In this document: one piece after another, positions 26,062 to 35,454 of the stretch
Layout of the letters: every line of letters begins with the position of its first letter
How positions within the stretch are numbered: position 1 is the stretch's first letter
Translations under genes and position numbers: made by a program
From: GYS-P2D sp964522505
GTDB lineage: Bacteria; Bacteroidota; Bacteroidia; Chitinophagales; Saprospiraceae
Assembly (NCBI GenBank): GCA_964522505.1
Contig: CAZFWJ010000012.1
Location: forward strand, 4,624 to 68,623
DNA: 64,000 nt
Reading direction: 5' to 3'
Notes under the pieces: generated by a model
Told to the model about the DNA's origin: nothing
What the model saw: the letters and a program-made list of their open reading frames with translations, nothing else
Database searches by the model: none

Positions 26062-27645
26062 CTATTTGCTCCCTGGCTGCTTAAGTGTCCACCCTGTGTC
26101 TTCCTTCTCTGCATCCACCATTGCCTTTACATCTCGGAGTAACTGTTTGGCGTCATAGATGATTCCATCCTTGATGGTATACTTAACACCTCCTACACGG
26201 ACAACTTCATTGTCGTCCGTAAGCTTGATTGCCCCAGTGCCATAAAGCACCTTGAGGTTCTGTAGTGGGTTTTCTTCAATAATTATGAGGTCCGCTTTCT
26301 TACCAACCTCTATGCTTCCGATCTCGTTGTCTATGCCCAGTGCTTCCGCTCCATTTAGAGTTGCAGCTCTGATCACCTCCAGTGGATGAAATCCTGCTTC
26401 TCTCAACAGCTCGAGCTCTCGGATATAAGCAAACCCATACAATTGGAAAATAAATCCTGAGTCAGATCCCGCCGTAACTCTGCCTCCTCGGTTCTTGTAC
26501 TCATTGATGAAAGTCATCCACAAGTGATAGTTCTGACGCCAGCTAACTTCTTCTTCTGTACCCCAATAGTGCCAATAAGAGCCATGTGATATTTTACTCG
26601 GCTGATAGAAATGCCATAAGCTCGGGATGGTATAATCCTCGTGCCACTCGGCACGTCGAGCTCGATGCAGATCTCTGCTTGCTTCATAGATATTGAATGT
26701 TGGATCAATCGTAAAATCTAACTCCAATAATTCATCCATCACTTCATTCCAATGGTCTGAGTGTGGCTCGGCTGCTTGCTTCCATAATCTTCCTGCCTCA
26801 CCAAAACGGTGTTGCTCATTCTGATAATTATAATCGAGGGGATAATCCTGTATCGTGCGATCATCGAACAGGGCCTCAGGCAATCCGTACCAATGCTCCA
26901 TAGACGTTAAGCCAGCACGGGCAGAATGTAGGACATTCCATCTTCCCACTTCGAGCTGTGCATGATGGCATGCTGAGCGCAATCCTTGTTTCTTATTCTC
27001 ATCTAACGCTGCTGCGAACAAATCTGGAGCCAGACCAAAAAACTTAATACCATCAGCTCCATTAGCCGCATTCTGCCGAACCCAATTACGTGCCATCTCA
27101 GGGGTGCTGATTGGGTCGGTAGAGCCTTGACCAAATGCCGTGTAAGCCAATATTCTAGGTGCAGTGATATCGCCCGCCTCACTCAATCTTTTATGCTTGA
27201 GCACCCAATCTAGCCCGTTACCACATGAGGGATCCCTTATGGTGGTTATGCCATGAGCCATCCATAGTTTGAATACATACTCACCGCCAGCTCCCTGCCA
27301 GCGCCCACCGATGTGCCCATGCATATCAACCAATCCCGGTAAGACATAAGCTCCGTAGGCGTCGATCTCATGCCCGCCAGATTTTAGCGTAGGTCTTCGG
27401 CTAGAATCTATCTCTACGCCAGGGTAACCAACTACCTCAATATCCTTAATGATGTTATCCTCTATAACGATATCGACAGGCCCTATCGGCGGGGCTCCAG
27501 TACTATTGATTAGAGTCGCACCACGAATGATCAATTGTGAGAATGGTCCTTCTCCTTCCTTTACAAGCGGAGCTTCAGGAACAGATTGTGCAGAAGCACT
27601 AAGAAAACTAAAACCAACTAAAACAAAAAGCAGTAGACGTAGCAT
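26062..27645 (-). CDS. Exported amidohydrolase-family protein
   Basis: Start at the ATG at 27645 (a TTG at 27654 is in frame but less likely), giving a signal peptide (LLLFVLVGFSFLSASAQ). The 527-residue mature enzyme has the metal-binding GLVDMHGHIGGRW, KFFGLAPDLF, CHHAQLEVG and VTAGSDSGF blocks, and the C-terminal EVGKKADLIIIEENPL of imidazolonepropionase/dihydroorotase-like amidohydrolases (subtype Amidohydro_1). The export signal implies periplasmic or secreted action, perhaps on a cyclic amide or dipeptide-like substrate; the exact substrate is unknown. Downstream of odhB and a membrane protein on the same strand. Confidence 0.85.
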   Translation of the reverse strand: MLRLLLFVLVGFSFLSASAQSVPEAPLVKEGEGPFSQLIIRGATLINSTGAPPIGPVDIVIEDNIIKDIEVVGYPGVEIDSSRRPTLKSGGHEIDAYGAYVLPGLVDMHGHIGGRWQGAGGEYVFKLWMAHGITTIRDPSCGNGLDWVLKHKRLSEAGDITAPRILAYTAFGQGSTDPISTPEMARNWVRQNAANGADGIKFFGLAPDLFAAALDENKKQGLRSACHHAQLEVGRWNVLHSARAGLTSMEHWYGLPEALFDDRTIQDYPLDYNYQNEQHRFGEAGRLWKQAAEPHSDHWNEVMDELLELDFTIDPTFNIYEASRDLHRARRAEWHEDYTIPSLWHFYQPSKISHGSYWHYWGTEEEVSWRQNYHLWMTFINEYKNRGGRVTAGSDSGFIFQLYGFAYIRELELLREAGFHPLEVIRAATLNGAEALGIDNEIGSIEVGKKADLIIIEENPLQNLKVLYGTGAIKLTDDNEVVRVGGVKYTIKDGIIYDAKQLLRDVKAMVDAEKEDTGWTLKQPGSK

Positions 27646-27694
27646 ATCAGGCAAATTTGATATGCTATACTAAGGAATAATTGTGAGATCATGT

Positions 27695-28195
27695 CTACAT
27701 CAACTTCTTAAGTCCTAATCTGGCTACGACGAGTAACCCAACTAACATCAGGACCACATACTGAAATGGCAGGAATGTCACTGCAAAAATCCTAGTACGA
27801 TCCAACAACCACATCACCGCTATTATCGCCATCATGACCATGATGAGTCCAGATATCTTATTGAATCCTGGTATATACTCAAAAGGCACATTTCTTTTGA
27901 TTAACCAGAGCGTTAATACCATAACCATAACTGGCAAGACTTGAGTAAACAGATTGCTCTGCATAATAGGTTGCCGCTCAAACAGAAATAGATATACGTT
28001 GAGGACTATGGCAAATATGCCCGGAACAGTCGCTGCATAAACAAGTACCGTATAGAGATATTTCCAAGGAGATAGGTGACCTTCGCCCTTGCCAAATACG
28101 CTCGCAAGGAAAGCTGTTAGCGGGAGGGCTACAAAATAAAATCCTATGATCTCAGGATTATTGGTACATGCATCAAAAAATTCCTGTAAGGTCAT
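27695..28195 (-). CDS. Conserved hypothetical membrane protein
   Basis: A 166-residue protein with about five hydrophobic segments (approximately 18-34, 46-72, 84-101, 112-133 and 138-162) and almost no soluble loops. The N-terminus is hydrophilic (MTLQEFFDACTNNPEI) and the C-terminus is basic (GLKKLM). I do not recognise the family. It lies 5 bp downstream of odhB, suggesting co-transcription, and 50 bp before the amidohydrolase. Confidence 0.65.
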   Translation of the reverse strand: MTLQEFFDACTNNPEIIGFYFVALPLTAFLASVFGKGEGHLSPWKYLYTVLVYAATVPGIFAIVLNVYLFLFERQPIMQSNLFTQVLPVMVMVLTLWLIKRNVPFEYIPGFNKISGLIMVMMAIIAVMWLLDRTRIFAVTFLPFQYVVLMLVGLLVVARLGLKKLM

Positions 28196-28200
28196 GCCTA

Positions 28201-29757
28201 TTATATGTTCATCATTAATCTAACTGGGTCCTCGAGTAGCTCAATTACTCTCACTAAGAATGTTACAGATGTGCTACCATCTATTACTCTGTGATCGTAG
28301 GATAGTGCGAGATACATCATAGGTCTGATCTCAACATTTCCATCTACTGCTATTGGGCGTTGCTTAATTGTATGCATTCCTAGTATAGCCGATTGTGGCT
28401 TATTCAGTATCGGTGTGCTCATCATTGAGCCAAAGATCCCGCCATTAGTAATTGAGAAGGTTCCTCCCTTCATCTCGTCGAGTGTCAACTTACCATCTCG
28501 GGCTTTAACCGCCAGCTCCTTAATCTTAAGCTCTATCTCATGAAAGTCCAGCGACTCACAGTTATGTACTGGAGGCACAACGAGACCTGTCGGAGTAGAT
28601 ATAGCAATCGAGATATCCGCATAATCGTGATAGGTCAAATGGTCACCATCTATTATAGCATTTACCTGCGGCATCTCCATTAGCGCCTGTGCACAAGCCT
28701 TAGTGAATAGCGACATAAAACCCAGCTTGATTCCATGCTTCTCGACAAATTTCTCTTGATACTTCTTGCGCAATGCAAATATGTTAGTCATGTCAACCTC
28801 ATTGAATGTGGTTAGCATGGCTGAGTCGTTCTTAGCAGCGACCAGTCTTGAAGCTATCGTGCGCCTCATACGAGACATCTTTTCTCTTCTGGTTGTTCGA
28901 GCAAATGACGTTGCTCCACTTGGTGTTACTGATCCAGTAGCGACCACATTAGTCTGTTTATCCGCCGGAGCAGCACTTACCGCATCTTGTTTAGTGATTC
29001 TACCACCTACACCGCTTCCCTGTACGTCACTTGGCGACATGCCCTTTTCCGCCAGTATTTTGGCGGCAGATGGCGATGGATGTCCTGTGGCATAACTTGC
29101 ACCTGCTGCTGTTGATGGAACTGCTGGTTTCTCATCGACTTTTGGCGCCGCTTTAGGTGCAGGCGCAGCATCTTTTTCTGCCACTTCTATCTTGGCAACA
29201 AGTGCTCCGATCTCGAGGTCATCTCCTTCGCCAGCGACATGTCTTAATATACCCGATGCCTCGGCGGGAAACTCTAGAGTCGCCTTGTCAGATTCAAACT
29301 CACAGATTGGATCATCTATATTCACGAAGTCTCCATCTGCTACTAACCATGAGGATAACGTCACCTCACTGATCGACTCACCGATCACTGGTACTTTCAT
29401 TTCCTTTACATCCCCAGTGCTCTTGATCGTTGGTGCGCTCGCAACCGGTTCCGGTGCTGTTGGAGCTGCTGGCGCTGCGGGTTCTTCCTTAGCCTTTGAA
29501 CTTGACGCAGCGGATTTAGCAGCTGTATCTATTTTGGCCACTATTGCTCCGATTTCTAAATCATCACCTTCTGCAGCAACATATATCAACTTTCCTTCTG
29601 CTTCAGCAGGAAATTCTAAAGTCGCCTTATCAGACTCAAACTCACAGATTGGCTCGTCCAACTTGACATATTCACCATTCTCCTTTAACCAAGATGACAG
29701 CGTTACTTCACTAATTGACTCTCCAATTACAGGAACCTTCAACTCAACAATACTCAT
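28201..29757 (-). CDS. odhB: 2-oxoglutarate dehydrogenase E2 (dihydrolipoyl succinyltransferase), two lipoyl domains
   Basis: A 518-residue E2 component. Two almost identical lipoyl domains are present (about 4-77 and 121-194), each with the lipoyl-lysine site ESDKATLEFPAEA. They are separated by Ala/Pro-rich linkers. The peripheral-subunit binding domain follows (SPSAAKILAEKGMSPSDVQG, about 222-260), then the catalytic acyltransferase core ending with the HxxxDG motif (SYDHRVIDGST). It transfers the acyl group from lipoyl-E2 to CoA in the TCA cycle. The closest type is succinyltransferase (FSITNGGIFGSMMSTPI), though a branched-chain E2 is possible. No E1 or E3 gene is adjacent. First gene of its cluster. 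Confidence 0.92.
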   Translation of the reverse strand: MSIVELKVPVIGESISEVTLSSWLKENGEYVKLDEPICEFESDKATLEFPAEAEGKLIYVAAEGDDLEIGAIVAKIDTAAKSAASSSKAKEEPAAPAAPTAPEPVASAPTIKSTGDVKEMKVPVIGESISEVTLSSWLVADGDFVNIDDPICEFESDKATLEFPAEASGILRHVAGEGDDLEIGALVAKIEVAEKDAAPAPKAAPKVDEKPAVPSTAAGASYATGHPSPSAAKILAEKGMSPSDVQGSGVGGRITKQDAVSAAPADKQTNVVATGSVTPSGATSFARTTRREKMSRMRRTIASRLVAAKNDSAMLTTFNEVDMTNIFALRKKYQEKFVEKHGIKLGFMSLFTKACAQALMEMPQVNAIIDGDHLTYHDYADISIAISTPTGLVVPPVHNCESLDFHEIELKIKELAVKARDGKLTLDEMKGGTFSITNGGIFGSMMSTPILNKPQSAILGMHTIKQRPIAVDGNVEIRPMMYLALSYDHRVIDGSTSVTFLVRVIELLEDPVRLMMNI

Positions 29758-29903
29758 GATTTAGATTGTATGTGTAATAATTTTTAGCCTGCTCAAAAAA
29801 TGAGCACTATTATAAAGTTCACAAATTTTAGCAAGGAGACAAAACCCGATAAGACTTAATAATAAGCTGTCACCAAAAAATATCCAAGACCTGTACAGGC
29901 AGA

Positions 29904-30368
29904 CTACTGCTCTTCAACAGGACTTGCATCAATTAATAGATACATGAGTCTATTAATATCGTCCGGGTTTAGCTTTAAAGTGCCTTTAAGTGTAACCTGC
30001 TCAGCAGTATATTCTACCGGAACCGAGCTCTCTACCTCCATCACGGTCTCAGGTCCAGCACCACCACAAAAGAAACATAAGTTATATGGATAGGCTGAAA
30101 AGATAAACTCAGTATGGCTTTTATACCCTTCTACAGGTATAATATATCCTTTAACCTCTACTTCCTTATCTTCAAGATCCTTTACTGACTGAGCAAACAC
30201 TGGCTTATCGATCTTGAATCCTAAAAACTCGTCATACTCTTTTTTATAGGTAATCTTAGAAAGCGTCTTCCATAGATTAGAGTTAGACTCAGCGCTCTCA
30301 TCAGCAGATTGGCCGAATACTGAGAGACTTAACAGGATAGCAACTATAAGGATCGTCAATCTTTTCAT
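29904..30368 (-). CDS. DUF3299-like exported protein
   Basis: A 154-residue protein with a signal peptide (LTILIVAILLSLSVFGQ). The mature part has EVEVKGYIIPVEGYKS, FIFSAYPYNLCFFCGGAG and a C-terminal strand with LKLNPDDINRLMYLL, which is the pattern of DUF3299-like periplasmic proteins with an OB-like barrel and a CxxC motif (LCFFCGG). The CxxC could bind metal or be redox-active. Function unknown. It is monocistronic, between odhB and porQ, with its own -7 box. Confidence 0.7.
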   Translation of the reverse strand: MKRLTILIVAILLSLSVFGQSADESAESNSNLWKTLSKITYKKEYDEFLGFKIDKPVFAQSVKDLEDKEVEVKGYIIPVEGYKSHTEFIFSAYPYNLCFFCGGAGPETVMEVESSVPVEYTAEQVTLKGTLKLNPDDINRLMYLLIDASPVEEQ

Positions 30369-30394
30369 GTCTATGTATTGTAGAACTTAAACGA

Positions 30395-30402
30395 CAAAGT
30401 TA
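30395..30402 (-). promoter_or_regulatory. Candidate -7 box (TAACTTTG)
   Basis: TAACTTTG on the minus strand matches TAnnTTTG and lies 27 bp upstream of the DUF3299-like gene's ATG at 30368. No good -33 element is visible. Confidence 0.5.
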
Positions 30403-30466
30403 ACAGTAAAGGTTCTTAATTAATCTTTAATTCACGGGTAGATCTAACCCATATACCGCGCAAAGT

Positions 30467-31516
30467 CTAAAATATTCTGCCTTTATCCCTTAAATCAATA
30501 GTTAAACTCAAGTGATTGACCCCACCATGTAGGTGATAATTACCTAAGCCATAATCGAATCTAAACTTCTTCAATTTTATTCCAATACCAAAACTGAATC
30601 CTCCAAAACTCCTAAACACATTACTCTGTAGTTCCTGATTGCGCTGATGATTGTACCCGAATCTAAGCCTCAATGCTTCTTTCTGACCTATTATAAATTC
30701 ACCACCAAAGACTAAGTGCCTAAACAAATTGTTAGTGAATACTTGCAATCCCGCCTCTGCTGCCACTGTCTGGTTGATAAAAATGGGATCATCCTCGACA
30801 CGTGTCGATTCACGGATATCCCATCGTTGCAGATCCCTCGCTGTAACTAAAAATCTAAACGGTAGATGAGCTAACTTCTTAGCATAACCAATCTGAATAT
30901 CAGTAGGTAATGATTCACTTCTTTCACTGAAACGACTGAGTTGCACACCTATATTTCTAACTAGTACAGACCAAACCACATCTTTCTCGGGCTTCAGATA
31001 TTGAACACCTAAATCGAAGGCAATACCAAAGGAATCGTATTGATCAAGATCGCTACGGACCAACTTAAATGTGGTTCCTACTGACAATCGATCACTAATC
31101 AACTTGGAAGCACTGATGCTCAATGCATACTCTGCAGCATTAAATGTACCCAGAATATTGTCGCGAGCATCAGCACGTATGAACTCTCCATAGCTCACAT
31201 ACTGCCCCCCGATAGCTAGATTGATACCTAAGGAGTCTAATCCAAAACCATAGGCAAAATAACCGTGATTGATATCTGCAATATGAAAATTGTGATTGAA
31301 GGCGAGTTGACCTTGGGTTCCATTGTTAAGCGCAGCGGGATTGAGTAAGCCTAAATTGACATCGCCATCCCGCAAGGTTGAGCTGTAACCTCCTAATGCA
31401 GTAATCCTTGCACTAGGAGTGAGATTCAAGAACTCAAATGTGCCTACACCTCCTAACTGACCGCACAAGACTTGAGCTGATAAGCAGAGCACATATATTG
31501 TAGAAAGCAATCGCAT
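30467..31516 (-). CDS. porQ: Type IX secretion system protein PorQ
   Basis: A 349-residue outer-membrane beta-barrel (PorV/FadL-like). A signal peptide ends near LCGQ, followed by the diagnostic start GGVGTFEFLNLTPSARITAL and LNPAALN, then alternating amphipathic strands to the end. PorQ with PorU, PorV and PorZ forms the T9SS attachment complex that processes and anchors sorting-domain cargo, such as the protein at 1074. It shares one base with the upstream MORN gene (TAATG). Other T9SS genes are not in this window. Confidence 0.92.
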   Translation of the reverse strand: MRLLSTIYVLCLSAQVLCGQLGGVGTFEFLNLTPSARITALGGYSSTLRDGDVNLGLLNPAALNNGTQGQLAFNHNFHIADINHGYFAYGFGLDSLGINLAIGGQYVSYGEFIRADARDNILGTFNAAEYALSISASKLISDRLSVGTTFKLVRSDLDQYDSFGIAFDLGVQYLKPEKDVVWSVLVRNIGVQLSRFSERSESLPTDIQIGYAKKLAHLPFRFLVTARDLQRWDIRESTRVEDDPIFINQTVAAEAGLQVFTNNLFRHLVFGGEFIIGQKEALRLRFGYNHQRNQELQSNVFRSFGGFSFGIGIKLKKFRFDYGLGNYHLHGGVNHLSLTIDLRDKGRIF

Positions 31517-32133
31517 TACTCTGTAATATCTCCATTTTCTTTAGTCCAGATGGTCCTACAGATTGATAAATCGTTACACATCATCCTTCTAATAGGCTCA
31601 CCAGTATCGTCAAACTCTTCAAGAAGTCCATGTTCATTTTCTCCATTCAGATACTTTCCTTTCCATCTGATCTGGCCATTCTCATGATATTCTTCAAAAG
31701 GACCATTCTCTTCATTATCTGCAAATGTCACCCGCTCCACAAGTTCGCCCGTCTCTTTGTATTTAGTTACAACACCATTTAATACACCGTAATCATAGAT
31801 CATAACAAGTTTAAGTGCTCCGGATGGATAGTATGTTTTTAATGTATCATGGAGCACATCATCTATGTACTGCTCATAAACCTCAATCTGACCGTCGGGA
31901 TAATAGATATATCGTTCACCATTTAATTGCCCCTTGTCATAATAACTCTTGGAATAGAGGTTTTTCCCATTATCGAGATAGACTAGTTTCTCTCCATGTA
32001 TCAGAGAGTCCTTGTCAATGGTATAAATCTCTTTCATGCCAGCATCAGGATATTCTAGTATGATACGATTATCGGGCTTGCAGGACCATAGCACGACTAC
32101 AGTGATGAGGACGGATAGAATTAAAGCTTTCAT
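31516..32133 (-). CDS. MORN-repeat lipoprotein (YwqK-like)
   Basis: Start taken at the ATG at 32133 (MKALILSVLITVVVLWSC), a lipoprotein signal with the modified Cys near residue 18; a TTG six bases upstream is less likely. The 205-residue chain contains about six MORN-type repeats (YPDGQIEVY, YPSGALKLV, YKETGELVE, YHENGQIRWKG). The YwqK family occurs with toxin-antitoxin genes in Bacillus but is mostly a stand-alone lipoprotein in Bacteroidota. It is translationally coupled with porQ. A strong terminator hairpin sits directly in its leader (32141-32167), so expression may depend on read-through from the ppiD-like gene. Confidence 0.8.
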   Translation of the reverse strand: MKALILSVLITVVVLWSCKPDNRIILEYPDAGMKEIYTIDKDSLIHGEKLVYLDNGKNLYSKSYYDKGQLNGERYIYYPDGQIEVYEQYIDDVLHDTLKTYYPSGALKLVMIYDYGVLNGVVTKYKETGELVERVTFADNEENGPFEEYHENGQIRWKGKYLNGENEHGLLEEFDDTGEPIRRMMCNDLSICRTIWTKENGDITE

Positions 32134-32170
32134 AAACAAAAAACGACCGACAGGATGCCGATCGTTTCTT
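32134..32170 (-). terminator. Terminator/attenuator between ppiD-like gene and MORN gene
   Basis: On the minus strand AAACGATCG pairs with CGGTCGTTT (9 bp, one T-G wobble, 9-nt loop) and is followed by TTTTTTGTTT. The stem ends 8 bp before the MORN ATG. It would terminate the ppiD-like mRNA or attenuate the MORN-porQ genes. Confidence 0.75.
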
Positions 32171-32194
32171 TATAGGATTATATATTTTTTCTGA

Positions 32195-34297
32195 TCAATA
32201 GAATGTGCTTCTATTGTCCGTGATTTCTACCTTTTCTTTTAGCGCTTCCAGTAGTTCTGAGGCAGCTCTGCCCTTCACTCCTTGAGCGACTGTATTTTTA
32301 ATAAAGGATACGTTAGTCACAGCACCTGCTTCTTGCTTACCTAATGGTTGCACGACGAATACGCCGCTATTACCAAGTATCTTTTGAACGCCGCCTGTAC
32401 CGAATGCGGCACCTACAACTTCTGGTTCATTTCCTATTGCAGGCACAAATGTGTTAAGCAAGTTTATATTTCTGAGGGTATCTACTTTAGCGCCATATTG
32501 AGACGCTACAGAGCCTAAATTATCAGCTAATGAGCCTAATATTGATTGGCCCTTGAGTTGATTGAGCACGGCGACCTCCACTTGATTGCGAACTTCGGCG
32601 GCTGACGGCATACCTGGTTCTTTTACCGCACTTAGTCCTGCAATAACGTATGCATTATTATAGTATAACACTGGGTCTTGGAACTGATAGACCTGTGGAG
32701 ATACATCATTCGTTGATGTACCTGCCGTGAAAGCCCATTTGGCTATCTGACGTGACTCATTTCCTGGCGCCATACCAGTGATTAGGTAATCATTTGCTCC
32801 TAGATCATTAGAAGTCTGTATCTCCAGATTGCCCATGCCAGCAACTGCATTCGATAGGTCATCTAAGTATGGATGAGCACTAACAATATCTACCATCTTA
32901 TTATAGAGGGCATCCTGCGTTGCCTTACTAGGCACGATCGGCACATTGACATAGGCCAATTTATACTTTGACTCTCTCGTATTATATTTCTGATCTTCAA
33001 TATGGATCAGGTGCCAACCAAATTGCGTTTTAACCTTATAGTAATTCCCTCTTTTTCCATCAATGAATGCAACCTGATTGAATGGTCCTACCATTGATCC
33101 TTGAGCAAAATATCCTAGGTCCCCACCATCTTGACCAGATGCAATATCTTCACTGAACTTAACCGCCAATGTATCAAAAGGTACTCGACCCAACTTGACA
33201 ACTGCCATCAAACTATCAATAATTGACTCTGCCTCATCTGCCTGAGTGAGATTTCCAGGTGTCACTCTTTTTAAGATATGACTTGCTCGGACTGAATCTG
33301 GAAGCACTTGCTTGTCTAACAATTTTACCGATTGGAAGCTTCTTCCTAAGACATAAGGCCCATATACTCTACCTACTTCATATGAACCAACTTTATCGGC
33401 ATAGAACTCATCAAGTTCTTCAGCCTTGGCATAGTAGTTCGTATATAAACCATTATTGGCTTGAGCGAACAGCGAATCATTTTCCGTCGATGCGAATCTC
33501 CCCATCACTCCATTCATCTCATTTCTATACGTAAGGGTATCCGCACTTGTCGGGAGCACATCCATCTTAACATAGGACAATACTCTCTTCTCTTCTTTAC
33601 GTTCGAAATCACTCTTTCTAGTCGAGATATAAGAATTGATATCAGAGTCACTTACTTGAACATCTGATGTGATCGCATCAAATGGTATTTTAACCACAGC
33701 AGCATTAGCAGTCGCATTCTCTTCAGAGTACATCGCCTCAGCCATCCAATTAGGAGTATAAATTGCCTTCTGCGCTATCCCAGTCATTTTACCCTGTAAT
33801 TGGTTCTTGATAATCTGCTTTTCTTGCTCACCCCAGAATTGAGCAAACTGAGGACTAAGTTCTTCTCCACTTTCTAATTGACTTCTGATCTGCTGCAGTT
33901 GTGCCGTAGCCAGTTGCCCTGTTTGTGGATCTCTGAAATTCTGATAGATGATAGGGCTAATATTAGATCCAAACTGTAGATCCATCAACTCGTCATATCC
34001 TACACTCAGACCCAATTTGTCAGATTCATTGTTGACAATTTTCTGTTCTATGAAATAATTCCAAAGTGCAGCTCGACTGGCATTCGGATCTTGAGCATTG
34101 GCAAAAAGTGAACTATATGCCGATTCGAACTCTCGGTTAGAGACTTCTTGGCCTGCAATTTTACCGATGGAGCTACTCACAGATGGACCTCCTCCACCTG
34201 GACCCATTGCATCCATTAATATAAATGACAATGTCGCCAGTGCTATTATGATAAACACCAACCACATGTTGTTTCTGATCTGTCCTATTAAAGCCAT
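32195..34297 (-). CDS. SurA/PpiD-like periplasmic peptidyl-prolyl isomerase
   Basis: A 700-residue foldase. One N-terminal membrane helix (about 12-30, MWLVFIIIALATLSFILMDA) anchors it to the inner membrane with the bulk in the periplasm, as in PpiD. A SurA_N-like chaperone region (about 40-240) is followed by a parvulin PPIC domain (VRASHILKRV, LAVKFSEDIASGQDGGDLGYF, FGWHLIHIED; about 330-435) and a second, more divergent parvulin-like or chaperone region. The ending SELLEALKEKVEIT is typical of PpiD-type proteins. It helps fold envelope proteins, a plausible partner for T9SS and barrel biogenesis (porQ is downstream). Preceded by a consensus promoter. Confidence 0.88.
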   Translation of the reverse strand: MALIGQIRNNMWLVFIIIALATLSFILMDAMGPGGGGPSVSSSIGKIAGQEVSNREFESAYSSLFANAQDPNASRAALWNYFIEQKIVNNESDKLGLSVGYDELMDLQFGSNISPIIYQNFRDPQTGQLATAQLQQIRSQLESGEELSPQFAQFWGEQEKQIIKNQLQGKMTGIAQKAIYTPNWMAEAMYSEENATANAAVVKIPFDAITSDVQVSDSDINSYISTRKSDFERKEEKRVLSYVKMDVLPTSADTLTYRNEMNGVMGRFASTENDSLFAQANNGLYTNYYAKAEELDEFYADKVGSYEVGRVYGPYVLGRSFQSVKLLDKQVLPDSVRASHILKRVTPGNLTQADEAESIIDSLMAVVKLGRVPFDTLAVKFSEDIASGQDGGDLGYFAQGSMVGPFNQVAFIDGKRGNYYKVKTQFGWHLIHIEDQKYNTRESKYKLAYVNVPIVPSKATQDALYNKMVDIVSAHPYLDDLSNAVAGMGNLEIQTSNDLGANDYLITGMAPGNESRQIAKWAFTAGTSTNDVSPQVYQFQDPVLYYNNAYVIAGLSAVKEPGMPSAAEVRNQVEVAVLNQLKGQSILGSLADNLGSVASQYGAKVDTLRNINLLNTFVPAIGNEPEVVGAAFGTGGVQKILGNSGVFVVQPLGKQEAGAVTNVSFIKNTVAQGVKGRAASELLEALKEKVEITDNRSTFY

Positions 34298-34337
34298 AAT
34301 ATGATATGTTAGCTATTGCCCGTTTTCAAAAGATGCG

Positions 34338-34369
34338 CAAAGGTAGCATCTTTAGCAACCTTATTCAAA
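34338..34369 (-). promoter_or_regulatory. Consensus promoter of the ppiD-like gene
   Basis: Read on the minus strand: TTTG (complement of 34366-34369), a 20-bp spacer and TACCTTTG (complement of 34338-34345). It matches the Bacteroidota sigma-ABfr consensus TTTG-N19-21-TAnnTTTG exactly and is the best promoter in the window. It gives a leader of about 35 nt. Confidence 0.8.
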
Positions 34370-34567
34370 TGCTAAAACAGTACTACAGACTACTATATTG
34401 TTGAGTCGCGGCAATTACACTTTTAAGCCTACTAATAGGACAATAACAGATGTACATTTATTGCCCCGTCTCGTAACTCAACTTTATCCTCGTGACGACA
34501 AGATTTATTGATATAGTTAAATATATTCGTGCCCTACTTTTTCTTAACACATAACTAATCTATCAGA

Positions 34568-35362
34568 ATGAAATCGTTTAAAATCTTATTAATCCTGGCA
34601 CTTGGTATCGCACTGGTTTCTGCGTCTTGCGTCAGTAAAAAATCTTTTGAAGCCCTTCAAGGCGAGAAAGATGATCTTGGTATGAAGCTTGAAAAACTCC
34701 AAGCTGACTTTGACGCCACAAAAACAAATCAAGATTCAGAAATAGCTTCCCTCAAGCAAGCAAATGCGAATCTATCAACACAGAAATCTTCATTAGATGC
34801 TGACTTAATGGCCACTAAAAAAGAAATGGACTCTAAAATTGCTGAGGTTCAGGCCAACGTCGATGACAAACAAGCACAACTGAATGCGTTACGAGCTGAA
34901 ATCAATTCGGCATTCGCAGAAGTAGATGCTGCGGTATCAGGCAGCAATGCACGCATCAAGGAAGTAGAAAATTTCTTATATCTCGATGTTACAAATGAGG
35001 TAGACTTTAAATCCGGATCAACTCGTGTAAGTAGTGATGATAAAGAAACACTTGAAATGTTAGCTAACATGCTTAAAGGCAATCCGTCAGTAGCATTAAT
35101 CATAGAAGGTCATACTGATGACAAGCAAATCCTTGATGGCAAGGCATATAAAGATAACTGGGATCTCAGCGTAGCAAGAGCAACAGAGGTAGTCAGAGCA
35201 CTTATAGACATGGGTGTTGATGCAGATCAGCTTATTGCTTCTGGACGTGGCGAAAATATGCCAGTGGCAGATAATGAAACGCCTGATGGTAGAGCTCAAA
35301 ACAGGAGAACCGAAGCGATCTTAGTACCTAACATAGGAAAGCTCTACAAGCTTAAAGGATAA
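34568..35362 (+). CDS. OmpA-family lipoprotein with coiled coil
   Basis: A 264-residue lipoprotein (signal ending LVSASC, Cys about residue 21). Residues about 28-130 form a heptad-rich coiled coil with repeated Leu, Lys and Gln. The C-terminal OmpA domain (about 150-255) shows IEGHTDDKQI, the LSVARA segment and GRGENMPVADNETPDGRAQN, which includes the conserved Asp and Arg that bind peptidoglycan diaminopimelate. It is expected to tether the outer membrane to peptidoglycan. Monocistronic, with a terminator after it; a weak TATATTCG box at 34522-34529 may be its promoter. Confidence 0.9.
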   Translation: MKSFKILLILALGIALVSASCVSKKSFEALQGEKDDLGMKLEKLQADFDATKTNQDSEIASLKQANANLSTQKSSLDADLMATKKEMDSKIAEVQANVDDKQAQLNALRAEINSAFAEVDAAVSGSNARIKEVENFLYLDVTNEVDFKSGSTRVSSDDKETLEMLANMLKGNPSVALIIEGHTDDKQILDGKAYKDNWDLSVARATEVVRALIDMGVDADQLIASGRGENMPVADNETPDGRAQNRRTEAILVPNIGKLYKLKG

Positions 35363-35389
35363 TACTTCCGTATAAGAATGAAACTATCT

Positions 35390-35423
35390 AAGGTCATAGC
35401 TCCAGAAGCTATGGCCTTTTTTT
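35390..35423 (+). terminator. Intrinsic terminator of the OmpA-like gene
   Basis: AAGGTCATAGCT (from 35390) pairs with AGCTATGGCCTT (12 bp, one T-G wobble, CCAGA loop) and runs into a T-tract. It lies 27 bp after the stop. Confidence 0.85.
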
Positions 35424-35454
35424 ATACCATTTAAGTTTTAGAATTTTGCATAAG

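Noticed and set aside
29192..29764. 190-codon plus-strand frame opposite odhB
   Set aside because: Antisense shadow of the Ala/Pro-rich lipoyl linkers; low-complexity Ser/Ala/Pro composition only.
29890..29899. CCTGTACAGG palindrome after the DUF3299-like gene
   Set aside because: A 10-bp palindrome with no T-tract or further symmetry is expected by chance at this window size.
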